A DNA stretch of 64,000 bases, taken from assembly GCF_000972845.2 (NCBI RefSeq), contig NC_040029.1, positions 2,764,695 to 2,828,694 of the forward strand. Direction: 5' to 3'. The position numbers and the translations under genes were made by a program. The stretch comes from Larimichthys crocea (lineage: Eukaryota; Chordata; Actinopteri; Sciaenidae). Under the pieces are notes generated by a model. The model saw only the letters and a list, made by a program, of their open reading frames with translations. It searched no databases and was not told the DNA's origin. Shown piece by piece: positions 26,426-39,233 of this stretch; within the stretch, counting starts at the first letter, position 1; each line of letters begins with the position of its first letter.

Positions 26426-29039
26426 AAAAAAAGAAATGTATAAAGGCATGCACAATCCTCAAAATAAAAGGTAATCAGGCTATATAAAAGCACAAAGGAT
26501 AAAAGAACAAAGGGTAATGCATGATTATAAGGTGGACAGCAGACAGGATAAGCGGCTCAGAGCGATGATTAGTTTTGACGGCAGGTCGAGCAGAGCAACA
26601 ACCAGCAGCTCAGACGTGCTCAGGTTGGTTCATTGATTTTCTCCTGATTTGTTGGTCTAAGAAAGAACTCCCTTTGTTTCACCACTGTAATTATCATAAC
26701 AGAACCAGGCGATCTCCACTCTCTCTTCATGTAGTCATCACATGCTTTATCAAAGTGGGAAGAGAGACAGCAACACTGCCGATATTTCCTAATAAACACA
26801 AAGACAGTAAAGGCGGATGGGAATGTTAATAACTATTGGACAAATTAAGATTTTGATAGTGTCATGGCTGCATTTATCCTGTTGGGGACTGCACCAAACG
26901 TAATCAGTTTCAACCTGGTGGTGGCGCTAGAGGAAAGGTCAGCGTAGGATCAGTATCAGGATCAACAACGTCAGTAAGACTCATAAAACTTCAGCAGATA
27001 ATTACCAAGAGAAAACATAATCAGAAACTAAATTGTTCTTTTACTTTTTTCCTCTTTGGACATCTAAAATGAAACCAAACAATTTGGGAAGAGAAAGATC
27101 ATCAACTTGTAATTTAACTTACAAAGTAAAACTGTGTTACTATGGAAATAAAACAGAATTTAGAGATACTGACACCCTGATTGGTCCATATCTGACCTTG
27201 GCAGGAGGTTGATCGGCTTTGTAAACAGATATGCTAATGATGCTGCATCTCCACCCGCTACTCCATCAGCACATGAAGGATCCCGGAGGAGGTCTCCTCC
27301 CTGCTGAGACACCAGACACCCACAGTTTAGAGCCGTGTGGAGATGCTACTACCTGCATTTGCATTTTTATCTGTAATCAACCACCTCGATTATTTATATG
27401 TGTGTTTTTAAATCTAGATGTACGGTGCTTGGAATGGAAGTAATCACGGTTTTGGAAAAAAAAAAATCTTAATCACGCCCTCTCTGTTTCTTTATTCCTT
27501 CTGGAGCATTCTCTTCTCTCTACGAGAACAATTTGAGAGGCTCTCTGCTGAGCTAATGCATCTGAGTGCATTACAGTCCATTAACAAACAGCCACAGCAG
27601 GAACGTAATTGTGATTTAATAGCCTGAGACAGGAGACACAGCAAATGGATAAGACAAGTTTGATTAAAAAGTATTTTTGAAATGTGCATGTACCTCAAAC
27701 CTTATCTGCGTGTTGTTTATACACCACAACAAATGTTCCCACTCAGGATGTTTCTCTAATATCATAAAAGCGCGATTTGGCATATTTCTTTCCGCACACA
27801 CACGTCTGATTCGACAAATCAAAGCACGCGCAGACACACTTGCACAGTGAGGCTGTTTGCGTGGGACAAAAATTTCATTCCGTGACAATAAAAACTGGTT
27901 AGAGTTTCAGAGTTTTACTGACAAAATGAGATCTTAAGACTTTCACAGCTCATCAGAAGAAAACAACATCCATGAGCACAAATAAGAAAATTTGAACCAA
28001 ATTGAGTTGCAGCTCAGCAAAAACAAACGCACAGTAGGATTTCAGCAGCACCCCAGGAGTGGCTGACAACTGATAAGCGTCTTTGGCTCAATGATGAATA
28101 AGTGGCGCAGTAGGGGGGTTTGGGCGGGGAGGTGTCATTGTTGGGGTGTTGATGGGGTGGTGAGTATGCCAGGGACCCATCCGGAGCTGATTCATGCTAA
28201 TCAGGGCAGGTGGGAGTCATGGGTGCTTTTTTTTTACTATTGGTGAAGTAAACACACACAGCAGGAGGGGGGAGTCACTCTGTGTGTCTCTCACACACAC
28301 ACACACACAAAGTGATTTTTGTGATGCTCTACTTTCTCTAATCCTTAGGGGGTCCTCGGCTCATGAAGATACTGTAAATTAACTACTAAATAAATAAATA
28401 AACACACTAACGGGCTTCATTGAGAACAGCTCAAATGTGGATGAGCCGTGACCTGAGTGTGTCTTTTTGTGTAGCGGAAAGGGGGAACCAAAGCCAAGTC
28501 TTGGGGCTGCCGAACAGGAAGTGGTTGTAGCCAAGGTTAACGAGGTTAAAGCCCCGAGGAGAGGCTGCTCAAAAAGATGGAGAGAAGAGTGGAGAAGAAA
28601 TGCGGTGTAAATGGATTTGCTGGCTGAATCACAAAATACAAATTTGTCTAGCTAATGAAAGGGAAAGTAGTGCGTGCGATCATTATATACCCAAAGTAAT
28701 CGTGTTTACATTCTTTCATTCAAAGGAAAGTTTGCTCAGGAAATGGCTTCGCTAGAACACGAAATATTAATTTGAAAAAGGTAAAACTTCTACCAGCATT
28801 GGAAACACAAGGATCTGAGCTGACCAATCACAGCATTTCTCTCTGTAGCTAAGCTGAGGTGGACTAGTCATGTATATTTTAGCTAAATAATTAGACTGTG
28901 GCTCTTTTGTATACCTCAAAACATGTTTTTCCTTGAGGTCCTTTAGGTAACGACCTTCATGTCAAGGCTCCATCATTAGTTTTAACACTTATACATTAGT
29001 ATTTGACAAAAAAACAATGTCAGCGCTTTCACACTACAT
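26426..29039. other. Gene-free region, nothing recognised
   Basis: No gene. A short CA tract lies at 28291-28308. The other sequence appears unique. Confidence 0.5.
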
Positions 29040-29272
29040 CCCATACACACACATTCATACACTGATGGCAGTGACTGCCATGCACGCTGCCATCTGCTCA
29101 TGGGTTTTTGGGAGCTAACCATTTATACACATTCACACACTGATAGCGCAGCATTGGGAGCATTTCGGTTCAGTACGTTACTTAATGGCACTTCGACATG
29201 CAGACTGGAGGAGCTGGCGATCCATCATCTGATTAGTTGAAGACCTGCTCCACCTCCTGAGCCACAGCCGCG
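29040..29272 (-). mobile_element. tRNA-derived SINE, degenerate
   Basis: On the minus strand it begins GGCGCGGCTGTGGCTCAGG, then AGGTGGAGC: a tRNA-like A box (TGGCTCAGGAGG). A decayed B box (TGGATCGCC) follows about 40 nt later. The body includes CATGTCGAAGTGCC, and it ends in TGTATGAATGTGTGTGTATG. The order matches a common fish repeat I recall whose intact form has GGTTCGATCCC as B box. Confidence 0.6.
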
Positions 29273-31022
29273 CCGTTAGCGTTCTAAAACGCTCACACAA
29301 CATCACTAACATCCTGATATTACATTACAACATCTTACTAAATTAAACTGATGTCTTGTTGATGTTGCTACAAGTAAAGCTATGAGATAAATAAATATAA
29401 TTCATCCCTTGGGGAACACGACTGTTTGTACAAAATTGAATCCATCAGCTGTTGGATGGAGTAACATTTAATTATGTTGACTATCTTTAAATCAGAGTTT
29501 CTTAACCTTAAGTTTGGGACCTTGCATTGTGTCACAGATTGGATACGTAGACAGGAGGATTGTGTTTGACAAAAACTGTTAAACTATGTTTGAAATCCAG
29601 GAATGTTCATTTTAAATAATCAAAGTCTTTGAGGTTTTGAGGTCTTTATAAAAAATTCCTACTGTAAATGATTCACAAATCTACATGACAACACTCTACT
29701 TGCTGGGATCATGATGATTTTGGGATCTAAAACTATTTACTACTAACAAGCGTTGTTGTGTCCCCATCAGATCATTGGCTCTTGCCCACTGCAGCATACA
29801 TGATGTTAACTGTTGCTATGAAGGAGATAAATTTAGAGCTCAAGCAGCCGAGGCGGACTCTCTCCTGACAACATGCTCAGACATGTGTCGAGTCAGTCAA
29901 CATTTGGCCTCTGACCAAAAAGGCCAAGCCGGGGAGCAGATGGCAAGGAGAGGAGAGATGCAGGAGGTCAGTGGTCTGGATGTAGCCCACAGTGAGGATC
30001 AGACATATGGCAAACCAGAGCGGAGAGGATGTTGGAGAAAGATGAGGGAATCCAGTTATATGGAATATAAAAATCTGTCAAGTATTTAAAGGCGGTTTAA
30101 CGTAAAGTTTAAATGTCAAAATAGCTTTGAGCTTTGTGGTCTCGGCTCAGTCGGTGCCAAAATCCACTTGAACGATCTGGAGGTGGATAACTTACTGGCA
30201 AACCATGCGTCCAATAAAACACAAGTCGGGACTTTTGGTTATTTGGAAACAGCTCTGCAGTTCACCACAGAAAAATTCCACCAAGACGCATGAAAAGGTT
30301 TTCCTGTTGTTCCCACAGTCTTCTCCAAACTCAATCCCCCATGGAGGGCAGCAGTGAGCCAAGGTGGAAAAGAAGCTATTTGTGAAGTAAAAAGTGGTAC
30401 TTATTAGAAAAACATCTTGACGGTCATGTTCCAAGATGAAATAACAGATTTTCTGTTAGAAGTTCTCTTTAATAATAACAGCCAGCACTGACAATATCAT
30501 TTGATAATGCAGATTTGAACATGTGGACGCTCATTTGTACACTACAGTATGTATTTGTAGTTTAAATTTAAGCAAAAAATCCTTCTTTTGCTTTAGCTTT
30601 GAGTAAAACTCTTGCATACTGAGTTTCTTACTTTGCCTACTTGTGTCAGCATTTTAGATCACATTCTTCCCATGTTGCACCAGTTCATTCACAATGAACT
30701 AAAGGCTTGTCACTAAGCCCAAGCTGTTTGCTCACCCCAGAACCACAGGGAGCACGTTCTTCTCTTCATCCTCTTTTCTCAAGACTTTCAGCCTGAGTCC
30801 AACACAAGCTTTTTCTGTAAAATCGCCCATTGTTTCGCTTTCAGCCTGTCTCTATTTTACAGCTGTGCATGACTGATTGTCTGAGGCAGGAGGACTGGGG
30901 GGGGGAACAATGCATCACCAGTTTAGACCTATTGATCTACACGCTCCCAGTCTGTGTCCGTCCCAGCTGGTCCTGCAGGAAAATAGGCAAACTGTGCGGG
31001 GGTTGAGGTTAGCGGCTGGTCT

Positions 31023-31055
31023 CACACACACTCACACACACACACACACACACAC
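31023..31055 (+). repeat. (CA)n microsatellite
   Basis: A CA run with one CT interruption near 31031. Confidence 0.9.
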
Positions 31056-31845
31056 CAACAACTTAGGGAAGCCTGGATATTTACATTCAGACGAGTTAAA
31101 GTGTGTGAGGATATTCTGTGGGTGAGTGCCACTGACTTTTGCTTTATTGAGCTGTTGCCTGAAACACAACAGCCCGTTTCCACCTCAGCCTCGACTTCAC
31201 CCTGGTTCAATATCAGACAGTCGATTGCACGTAAAAGGCAATATGCGTGTGATAGATGATCACGCCTGTTCAATTGAGTTTTTGCTTTTGCCATAACAGT
31301 TCCATCCCAGCAATTTTATTTCTTAATCAAGATGAAAAAAGATCTTCTACGCTCCTACAAAGATGGTGATGAAGAGTGTCCTCGCTCTAAGCCTGTTACT
31401 GCGGACAGAGTAAGAAATGTATTGTTTTGCACTGGAGAGTGAGAAAAGGATCTTTGGCTTAATATTAAAACAATTTATCAAAATAGTACACACGTGAAAA
31501 TCCTGATTGACATTTGAAAAGGTTTGCCCTTCATGAATCACAGTCAAATAAGTAATCAAAATGACAACACTTATTTGTGTGAAATTAAGAAAAATACCCG
31601 TGGAATCCTCTCAAAAAGAGCCTTCCAGCTCCGTTTTAAAGTACACAGTTTGTCACCTGTCACATGAATGGACCAGTGTAAACAAAAGAATATGACAACA
31701 GGATTCTTTAATCTCTTTTCTTCAAACAATTTCTGTCCTTTGGGACTGAGCTGCCAAAGGCTACAACGAAGCTCAACCTTTTCACATGTGCCATAGGAAT
31801 GGTGTCTTGTCATATTTCTCACATAAATGCCAACACTGCATGTGA

Positions 31846-31846
<1 letters not shown>

Positions 31847-31876
<30 letters not shown>
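31847..31876 (+). repeat. (GT)15 microsatellite
   Basis: An uninterrupted GT run of about 30 bp. Confidence 0.9.
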
Positions 31877-31878
<2 letters not shown>

Positions 31879-32126
31879 TCATGTCTCTGTCATCCAGTTT
31901 GTCAGTGGGTGGGACACAGTTTTATATGAAACAACGATAAAAGTATGCAGCCATGTTAACAGCTCTGTGAGAAAGTGGTGTTTTAAGGTAAACGTTAAGC
32001 TGCTAACCAGCTTATAGTGACAATGTTAGCAGATGTTTACTATGTTAACAACCATAACTTAGTGTGTCGGCATAGACACAAAGTAAAGTTGGAATTAATG
32101 GAGATGTAATTAGCTATGCAGGTATT

Positions 32127-32590
32127 TGGCATAGACTGTACAAAACATGGATGTAGGGTCCGTGACGTCACTCACCGCTTTCCGAACAGCCGTTGTGAAA
32201 CTCAGGGTGTGGTGGCTCTGGCTGACACCATCTTGGCAGGCCTCAAACAGGCAAAGTCATGCAGCATGGGTGAAGCTGAATGATGCCCCAAACAAGCCAA
32301 ATGTGACGGCACCCACCTGTCAATCAAAGCACCCACGCTGTCAATTACACATAACTTTAAGTCTTTATATAATTTAAAAGAGAAGAAGAAAGAAAAATTC
32401 ACCCTCAGTACAGTTGTCATGAACATGGAAATGAACTATAGAGACCAAAACTGTTTTTTGTACCAGGTTGTAAACATGTTTATTTCTGCTGTGAAGTTGG
32501 ATATTTTAATGTGGGGGCTTGTGGAGACTGACTCACGTCAGTAGCCAGGCTCAAGTGGCTGTTCAAGGAACTTCTGTGTTGGCTTCACTT
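32127..32590 (-). repeat. Family A repeat, copy 2 (reverse)
   Basis: Read on the minus strand it runs from GAAGCCAACACAGAAGTTCC through AACTTCACAGCAGAAATAAA, CAGTTTTGGTCTCTATAG, TGTACTGAGGGTGAA and CAGGTGGGTG. It ends CATCCATGTTTTGTACAGTC then TATG. It is the most complete 3' end of the family in this window. Confidence 0.7.
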
Positions 32591-34079
32591 CACATCCACA
32601 GAGGTTGTCCGCTTTGTATTTGGTCACAATCCTAACCCAAACCAAACCTTGTGGGGACCATGAATGTCTGAACCATGAATGTCTGAACCAAACTTCATAG
32701 AAATCTTTCAATAGTCAAAATATTTCATTTAAACCAAAAATGTCAGATTTGTTAAGATGCTAGAGGTAACATCAGAGGCTCTCCAAAGTCTGCAGGATTC
32801 ACCCTCTGAACACATGTACAAAATGTCATTGCAATCCATCCAACTGCTGTTGAAGCATTTTCTTTAGAAAACTTAAATGCTGGTTGTGCTCGATAAGTCA
32901 GGAGATCACTAAAGTCTTGACGATTCATCCCCTCTAGACTATGAATGTACAGAATTTCCATTTCCATTCAGTAGTTGTTGAGATTCGTCACTCTGGACCA
33001 AAGTGGACCAATAAACACAGGCATTCCTCAAGCCTTCATGGTAACATGGCTAAACAACATACTCTGTGTCTGACCAGCTGGAAATCATGAGGACACAACC
33101 TTGGGAGAATGGCGGAAATCGCTTACAGCACATCTGCAATCAATGGATTAGCTCACTTCACCTCCCATACTTATACAACATGGCTCGATAAAATGAGGCG
33201 TTGTGGGATACAAATGGTATGGGACAGGGTGGACTGCAGTCTTGCTAAAGACTGATTCTCTGCCAGCCGAGTCCACCCATAGGAACTGTTTAAGACCAGA
33301 GCTGTTCTCAGGCGCTCTGCTTTTGTAAAATTCCTTACTTATTACAGTATGTGGGTCAGGTTACAGTCTGGACCCAGCTGTAAAATTGAGGTTAAATGGC
33401 CCCAAAGATGTTGTGCTCTTTGTAAGGGTCAGTGTCGCTTTATCACAGTGAGTCAGCGGTAAAATGTTTCAAGGTGTAAACATACATGAAGGAACAGCTG
33501 CATGTGTTTGCATGTGTTCTGCTCTGCCGTTACTGTGACTAAGGAGGACTATGTTGCATGCAATACATTCCTGGTGTTCGGTTGCTTGGTGTTGTAATTC
33601 AGTTTTTGTGGTTTCCCTCGTCTCCACCCAGCCTCATTATTCCTTCCCGAGTTATGTCCTACATTTCCCAAAATGCATTTGAACAAGTCTTGAAGACCTT
33701 GCCTGAACGTCACCATTCAAATGTGTGTGTGTGTAAGAGGGAGTGACGGTGGAAGTAATGAGAAAACAAGTTTTTCCAGATGAGAAAAGCTCCAAACTTG
33801 TGTCTTTCACTCAGCTCAGCATGCCAGACTGTACATTCTGGTTCATGAGGCTGTACTCTGGGTGGAGAAAGTGTTAGATGATCTACATCTTGCACAACAG
33901 ACTACTCCCTTGTGTGTCTGGTGAATACTGTATAGAAACACAACTTTAGTTAACTTGAGTCTAGAAAGAAGCCCTTGCTTGAAGGACTGACACCTAAAAC
34001 CTGATTACAACTGTTTAGCTTAAACTTATTTGTCTAACTGGTTTAGCAACAATTTATGGATGAATTTAACACAGGGACA
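32591..34079. other. Gene-free region, nothing recognised
   Basis: No gene or element recognised. Confidence 0.45.
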
Positions 34080-34402
34080 TCAGTAGGTAAAGCTGGAACA
34101 TACAATGAGAAGCTTAACTTTTATGTCTGTACATTTATTATAAACTTAAGGCGAATAGCTGGTTATCTTAGCTTAGTACAAAAAATTAAAACCTGGCCTG
34201 GCTTTGTGAAAAGGTAACAAAATTCACCTACCATTAACTCTAAAGCTCACTAACTAACATGTTTCATCTTGTTTGTTTAATCTGTACAAAAACTTTACTG
34301 TGTAAACTACAAATTATGGTTCATGTGACTGATAATTTCTTATAGGGGCGCATTAACTTGCCCATTTTGAGCTCCCAAAATGTTGAACTGTTCCTTTAAT
34401 TT
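34080..34402 (+). repeat. Family C repeat, longest copy
   Basis: GGTTATCTTAGCTTAGTAC, then ACCTGGCCTGGCT, AAGGTAACAAAATTCACCTA, TAAAGCTCACTAACTAACAT and GTTTGTTTAATCTGTACAAA, ending AAAATGTTGAACTGTTCCTT then TAAT. It matches a common teleost repeat that ends in TTCCTTTAA. The 5' end looks truncated. Confidence 0.6.
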
Positions 34403-35371
34403 TGCAGCTGAAAAGAGTAAACTATAGACTTGTGGTCAACGTTGTTTTATTAGGGCTGTCAGGAAATTGTATCTGCAGTTACAGTTCACTTAGAACTTTA
34501 CAAAAAGACTTAACAAATGAGGCGTCAATCTAATATTAACGCATGTGACTGAAAAATAATGTCTCCCCCATGCAACCATGAGGAGAACAGTTGTGCGTCT
34601 TTCATCTCTGACATTTATTTTTTCACCTGACAGCCCTGTTTTCCTGCCCCTGACAACCTCATACATCTCAGTCCTTGTGTATGTGATGAAGTCATTGCGT
34701 GATATATAGGCTCGCTGGGTGAGGAAAAGCAGTTTGCATGCTCGGCCGCCCCGGGGAATTTACCACGGCCTGTACGACATTGTCTGCTTCCAGTGATACT
34801 GTAGCTTTTCAAGCAAACGAGACGACGTAGTCTGACTCACAGAGAGCTTTTTGTTCCATTCAGCAGCTACAAAACCTGCTTTTCACTGAGATGTCGAGGC
34901 AGTCAAGGACTCAAGTTCAACTTGTTTTTCTGAAAGGCAACACTGTTGTTGTACTGAAGAGCTGGAGAGGAGAATGTTAACAGATAGCAATACTAGACTG
35001 TTTAAACCATTAAAAGGCAGTATGTTCCCTAAGCTTTTACATGCTGCCGTACATGCAACCCCACCAGCACCGGGCCCCATTTGTCAAGCTGACATTACAT
35101 TAGCAAGCTAAACTAAGCCTGTTCATTCTCATCAAGCTAATGTGTTTCTTTGAACACAGTTCAATTGTTTTGTTTTGTTGGATTAAGCTAGCTCGAATAC
35201 CATAATAATAAAGGCAACATGAGAAGGGTTGAAATGATGAACAGCACTAATGCTTATGTGCTGGCTTTACTAAAGCTGCACGGTTAAAGCTGAGGAAATG
35301 CATTAAAGCAACAACGCAAAGACTTTGGCATGTTTGCGATTTAGTGCCCCCAGTTTGTCATAACTCTGTGG
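34403..35371. other. Gene-free region, nothing recognised
   Basis: No gene or clear element. Confidence 0.45.
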
Positions 35372-35388
35372 TATAGATAGATAGATAG

Positions 35389-35790
35389 GGTGCCCGCGGT
35401 CGCCCGCGGTCACAAGTCACCAAACAATATTTTTAATGATATTCGGGTCGCGGTCGTTTGAAATAAAGATGCAGAGTAAAGTTTTGTAATTTATGTAGTA
35501 CACAAATTTTTCTGTGAAATACACAGACTTTATTGGCTGAATAACTGGCACGAAGAAACCGCATTTTAATAGGCTACTTTTAAATGAATATAATAACTCA
35601 GTAATGCCAGTTTTATGTAGCCCGATGACGCTACAAAGTTAATCAAGAGTATAGACTACTTTTTAAAATGCGGGTCAGGAAGCGAGTTGGGTACAATATT
35701 TCACAATTATTTTCTGCGGTGCGAGTTTAAGCGGGTTAGTTTAAAACGTTGGTCAGTGCAGGTCGATCAAACATAGACCCGCGCATCACT

Positions 35791-35791
<1 letters not shown>
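35389..35791. mobile_element. hAT-like non-autonomous element, copy 1 (left-truncated)
   Basis: It runs from GGTGCCCGCGGTCGCCCGCG to the terminus CCCGCGCATCACTG. It is nearly identical to copy 2, about 500 bp further on, but lacks that copy's first 30 or so bases, including the left terminal repeat. It abuts (GATA)n at both ends. Confidence 0.65.

Positions 35792-35855
<64 letters not shown>
35791..35855 (+). repeat. (GATA)16 microsatellite between two element copies
   Basis: An uninterrupted GATA run of about 65 bp. Confidence 0.95.
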
Positions 35856-35856
<1 letters not shown>

Positions 35857-36297
35857 AGTGATGTACGGGTTGATCCAAATTGAGTGGGTGCCCGCGGTCG
35901 CCCGCGGTCACGAGTCACCAAACAATATTTTTAATGATATTCGGGTCGCGGTCAGTCGGGTCGTTTGAAATAAAGATGCAGAGTAAAGTTTTGTAATTTA
36001 TTTAGTAGACAAAATTTTCTGTGAAATACACAGACTTTATTGGCTGAATAACTGGCGCGAAGAAACCGCATTTTAATAGGCTACTTTTAAATGAATATAG
36101 TAACTCAGTAATGCCAGTTTTATGTAGCCCGATGACGCTACGAAGTTAATCAAGAGTATAGACTACTTTTTAAAATACGGGTTAGGAAGCGGGTTGGGTA
36201 CAATATTTCACAATTATTTGCTGCGGTCCGAGTTCGGGCGGGTTAGTTTAAAACGTTGGTCGGTGCAGGTCGATCAAACATGGACCCGCGCATCACT

Positions 36298-36298
<1 letters not shown>
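35856..36298. mobile_element. hAT-like non-autonomous element, copy 2 (both termini)
   Basis: It is 443 bp long. The left end is AGTGATGTACGGGTTGATC and the right end reads, reversed, CAGTGATGCGCGGGTCCATG: similar terminal inverted repeats of the CAGTGATG type seen in hAT elements. ATAGATAG flanks both sides, consistent with an 8-bp target duplication but uninformative inside (GATA)n. Relative to copy 1 it has a 9-bp insertion (CAGTCGGGT near 35952) and scattered substitutions. There is no transposase ORF. Confidence 0.65.
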
Positions 36299-36344
<46 letters not shown>

Positions 36345-36345
36345 T
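36299..36345 (+). repeat. (GATA)n microsatellite
   Basis: A GATA run of about 47 bp following copy 2. A shorter stretch of the same repeat precedes copy 1 at 35373-35388. Confidence 0.95.
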
Positions 36346-36540
36346 ATTGTCCTTTATTGTTAAATTTGTTACCGCAGTCTGTGCCTCAAACATACATACA
36401 TAGATATAACAACAAGGATATACATTCAATACAGCACATTTATCACATTTATCCATATTCAGCCATAGCGAGGACATTTACAGGCCAAGGACCTGTATCT
36501 GCGGCTGTATTGTTGAGGTCTGAGAGGTTGTAAATATGGA
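36346..36540 (-). mobile_element. Possible LINE 3' end with (TATC)n tail
   Basis: The minus strand ends in AACAATAAAGGACAATAATC and then (TATC)n, the form of LINE 3' ends that carry short tandem tails. No coding region is present and the class is uncertain. Confidence 0.3.
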
Positions 36541-37162
36541 CAGCTGTATCCGTTACAATAGACCGTTTTACCAGCAGTACACGGTAGGGTAAACACAGGT
36601 GTTACCAATGATACTAATTAAGGTTCTGTTGCATTCAGGTCAGGACAAAATGGCAACTCTGGAAAAGGTGGATAATTTTACTTATGACATTAAGCAAAGT
36701 CAACAACACAAGACATAGCAGCCAACTAATATTACTTACTTGTCTAAAAGCAGTCAGTCCAGCTCGGCATCCGTCTTTTAGCCTTTTATTTCACCAAGCT
36801 CTCACCAACAAGGCGGCTTCTTGCTCGGTCACTCCCTCCTTTTTTCTTCTTAGCTTCCTCTGTCGGAAGTCACCTTTGGTCCAGCTTCGATTCTGGCACG
36901 ACACTGTCTCCTGCTTCCCGCCTAAAAACCTCCTCTTCCTGGTGGTACAAACGCTAGGCCTAACACTCGCACCCAGTGCTCTGAGCTAACAGTGGCTACA
37001 GCTACTTCACTGTCCATCCGGAAACTCTGTAAATCAGGGAATTGATATGGAGCAGAGAGCAGGAAAAAAACACAAAACATTTTCTCCATAAAACATGATC
37101 TAGCTGCACCAAAATCAGTCAGATAATGGTGATTTGTCACTTACTTACACAATGTTGCTTTA
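36541..37162. repeat. Possible dispersed repeat, unclassified
   Basis: It holds CTCACCAACAAGGCGGCTTC, then TTGCTCGGTCACTCCCTCC, and ends TTACACAATGTTGCTTTAA. I recall similar phrases from fish interspersed repeats. Boundaries and class are uncertain, and no second copy is seen in this window. Confidence 0.3.
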
Positions 37163-39227
37163 ACCACACTAACCAGCTATGAAACTGCCAAAATCTCTCC
37201 AAAAGCTGATTAACGATCAAACTTGGGCATGAATACACATATTTCTTTTGTTCACAGTGAAGCTCTTTTCTTCATGTGAACTATTCTGTAGTTGATTTTA
37301 CTAATTATTGTGAGAATTAAAACAAATACACCCACAGAAGTCTCGGCCCAGCTAAGTGTGAGTAAACTAAACGTTTGCAGGTTTGGTTTGTTGCTATGAC
37401 AACAGCTTCATAAAGCCAAAAGAAATTAATAGGCTTGTGTCAATTCATCAACAATTAGATTAGGTTAATTCAGTCATCTATGTACGGAGAACAAGGCTGA
37501 GGATTTAAACTATTGTTGACATGACTAGTGCTCACTCCACACCCAAATTTTCCCCCACCCGGGCATCAATAAACCTTCCTGCCACAAGCTCACATCTCAT
37601 CTCTATCTAAATGGATCTTTAAAAATATAATACACCACCCTAAAGAGTCTGGAAAATGTAAACTTTGCATAATCCACCAAAGCACTTATACACCCACTGG
37701 GGAGATTTGACTCCAGGCATGTCTGCGTACTTCACATGTAAAAAGCTTTTGTTAGAGAGCAAACAAAAGCCATTACATTTTAACTGCGTGGCTTTGTCTG
37801 AGTGTTACAGGTCAGGAAACTAACTGGCCTTAAATAGACACACCTGTGCAATCATTGTTATGGAATTTTCTCTTTTTGGGTTACACGAGGTCACGTGTGA
37901 GCCTTGTGGTCCTCTCTCTCCAGTCTTTGCCTGGGTGCCACCATATCTCAACTCTGTGGTGTCCAGGGTCGAAGAGGCCTGTTGCTGCATTCCTAGACAT
38001 AATAGGTAGCTAATTGTTGACGTTCCATTAGCATGAACAGACAACAGTGTCTCCAGACTAGAATGTGTTGAAGGTGAACACGAACATGGGTAAATGCTTT
38101 CCCTTTGACTATTTTGGGCGTAAAGTATTTGTAGCGTCATCTATGAGGGTTTAAAGTGTGACCACCAGCATGAGTTCATCAGAATGCGAGACCGACTCAA
38201 GCACTTCAGGTGTACTTTGAGAGTGTCTCTAGTTCTCCTTGGCCAAGCGTCAATAAATAATACAGCATAAGACATCAGAGGCTCCTGAACACTTTCTTCC
38301 CTCCTGACTTCACCATTGACCTTTGACTTCAGCAATTTCTCCACAACAATCATGACACAGGTGTGTGTCCTCTGAATTAGTAAAACTGAAGAAGATTTTT
38401 ACATATTTTACCTTATGTGAGGTAAAATACATATACCTTTAATCAACTTTAATCATTTATATATATTTAAGATAACATTATGTACTATATGTACATGGTT
38501 ATGTACACCACACCACATGTGCTTTAAGTCCACATCTGCATGTGTTTATGTGCTTGCTTTGACCTTTGCCTGACCCCTGGCTTTACACAAGAACCCGTTG
38601 GGTGTACCTGTGAATACCCAGAGTCAAATTGCCTTCTCAAATTCATAAATTCAGATAGAAAGAAATGCTATTTCCCACTCTTGCTTTCCATACGAGTTCA
38701 ATTTTAGGTGACAAAGAAAGAAAATACCCTTGAGAACAGCCTGAACTTGTGCAGAAGTTATTACTGTTACCTCAGTTCAGAGGAAAGTGTGAAACCTGGT
38801 GAGAATCCAGTGACGCAACGGTCAGAAAATGTGATCGTTGCCAAATATCAGGTCGCTGTGGGTCTTATTTTGTCTGAAAATACCAGACTGGATGCATTTA
38901 ATTTGCTGAGTCACTTTCTCAAAAGGAGTTTGGAGATTTCATTTGCATCACATTGAGATTGTTTTTGTCACAGAGGTGTAAATGTGTCCTTAGCGAGCAG
39001 TGAATTTTTCACAAATTAGGCAAATCTGAATCTCTGGCTCTACCCATCAACGATTTCTTTGCTTCAAATGGGAGACAGCTGTGCTTCCCATGAGTACCAA
39101 TTCACTCACTTACTTGTGGTTGAGTGATAACTGAACGATCACAAAACTACAGCTTCATGTTTTCCATTTTTAAAGCATGTTTTCTCTCAATGAACAGAAA
39201 AGACACTTCTCTTTAATTCCATTTGCA
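37163..39227. other. Gene-free region, nothing recognised
   Basis: No gene or element recognised between the repeat block and the distal rnd3 poly(A) candidate. Confidence 0.45.
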
Positions 39228-39233
39228 TTTATT
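39228..39233 (-). terminator. rnd3: Alternative distal poly(A) signal of rnd3
   Basis: AATAAA on the minus strand. About 25 nt downstream lies a GU/U-rich stretch reading GTGTCTTTTCTGTTC, a fitting cleavage-factor binding region. It would make a 2.3-kb 3' UTR. Confidence 0.3.

Larger units (their letters stand above)
29273..32126. other. Gene-free region with two CA/GT microsatellites
   Basis: No gene. (CA)n at 31023-31055 and (GT)15 at 31847-31876. The rest is unrecognised. Confidence 0.5.
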
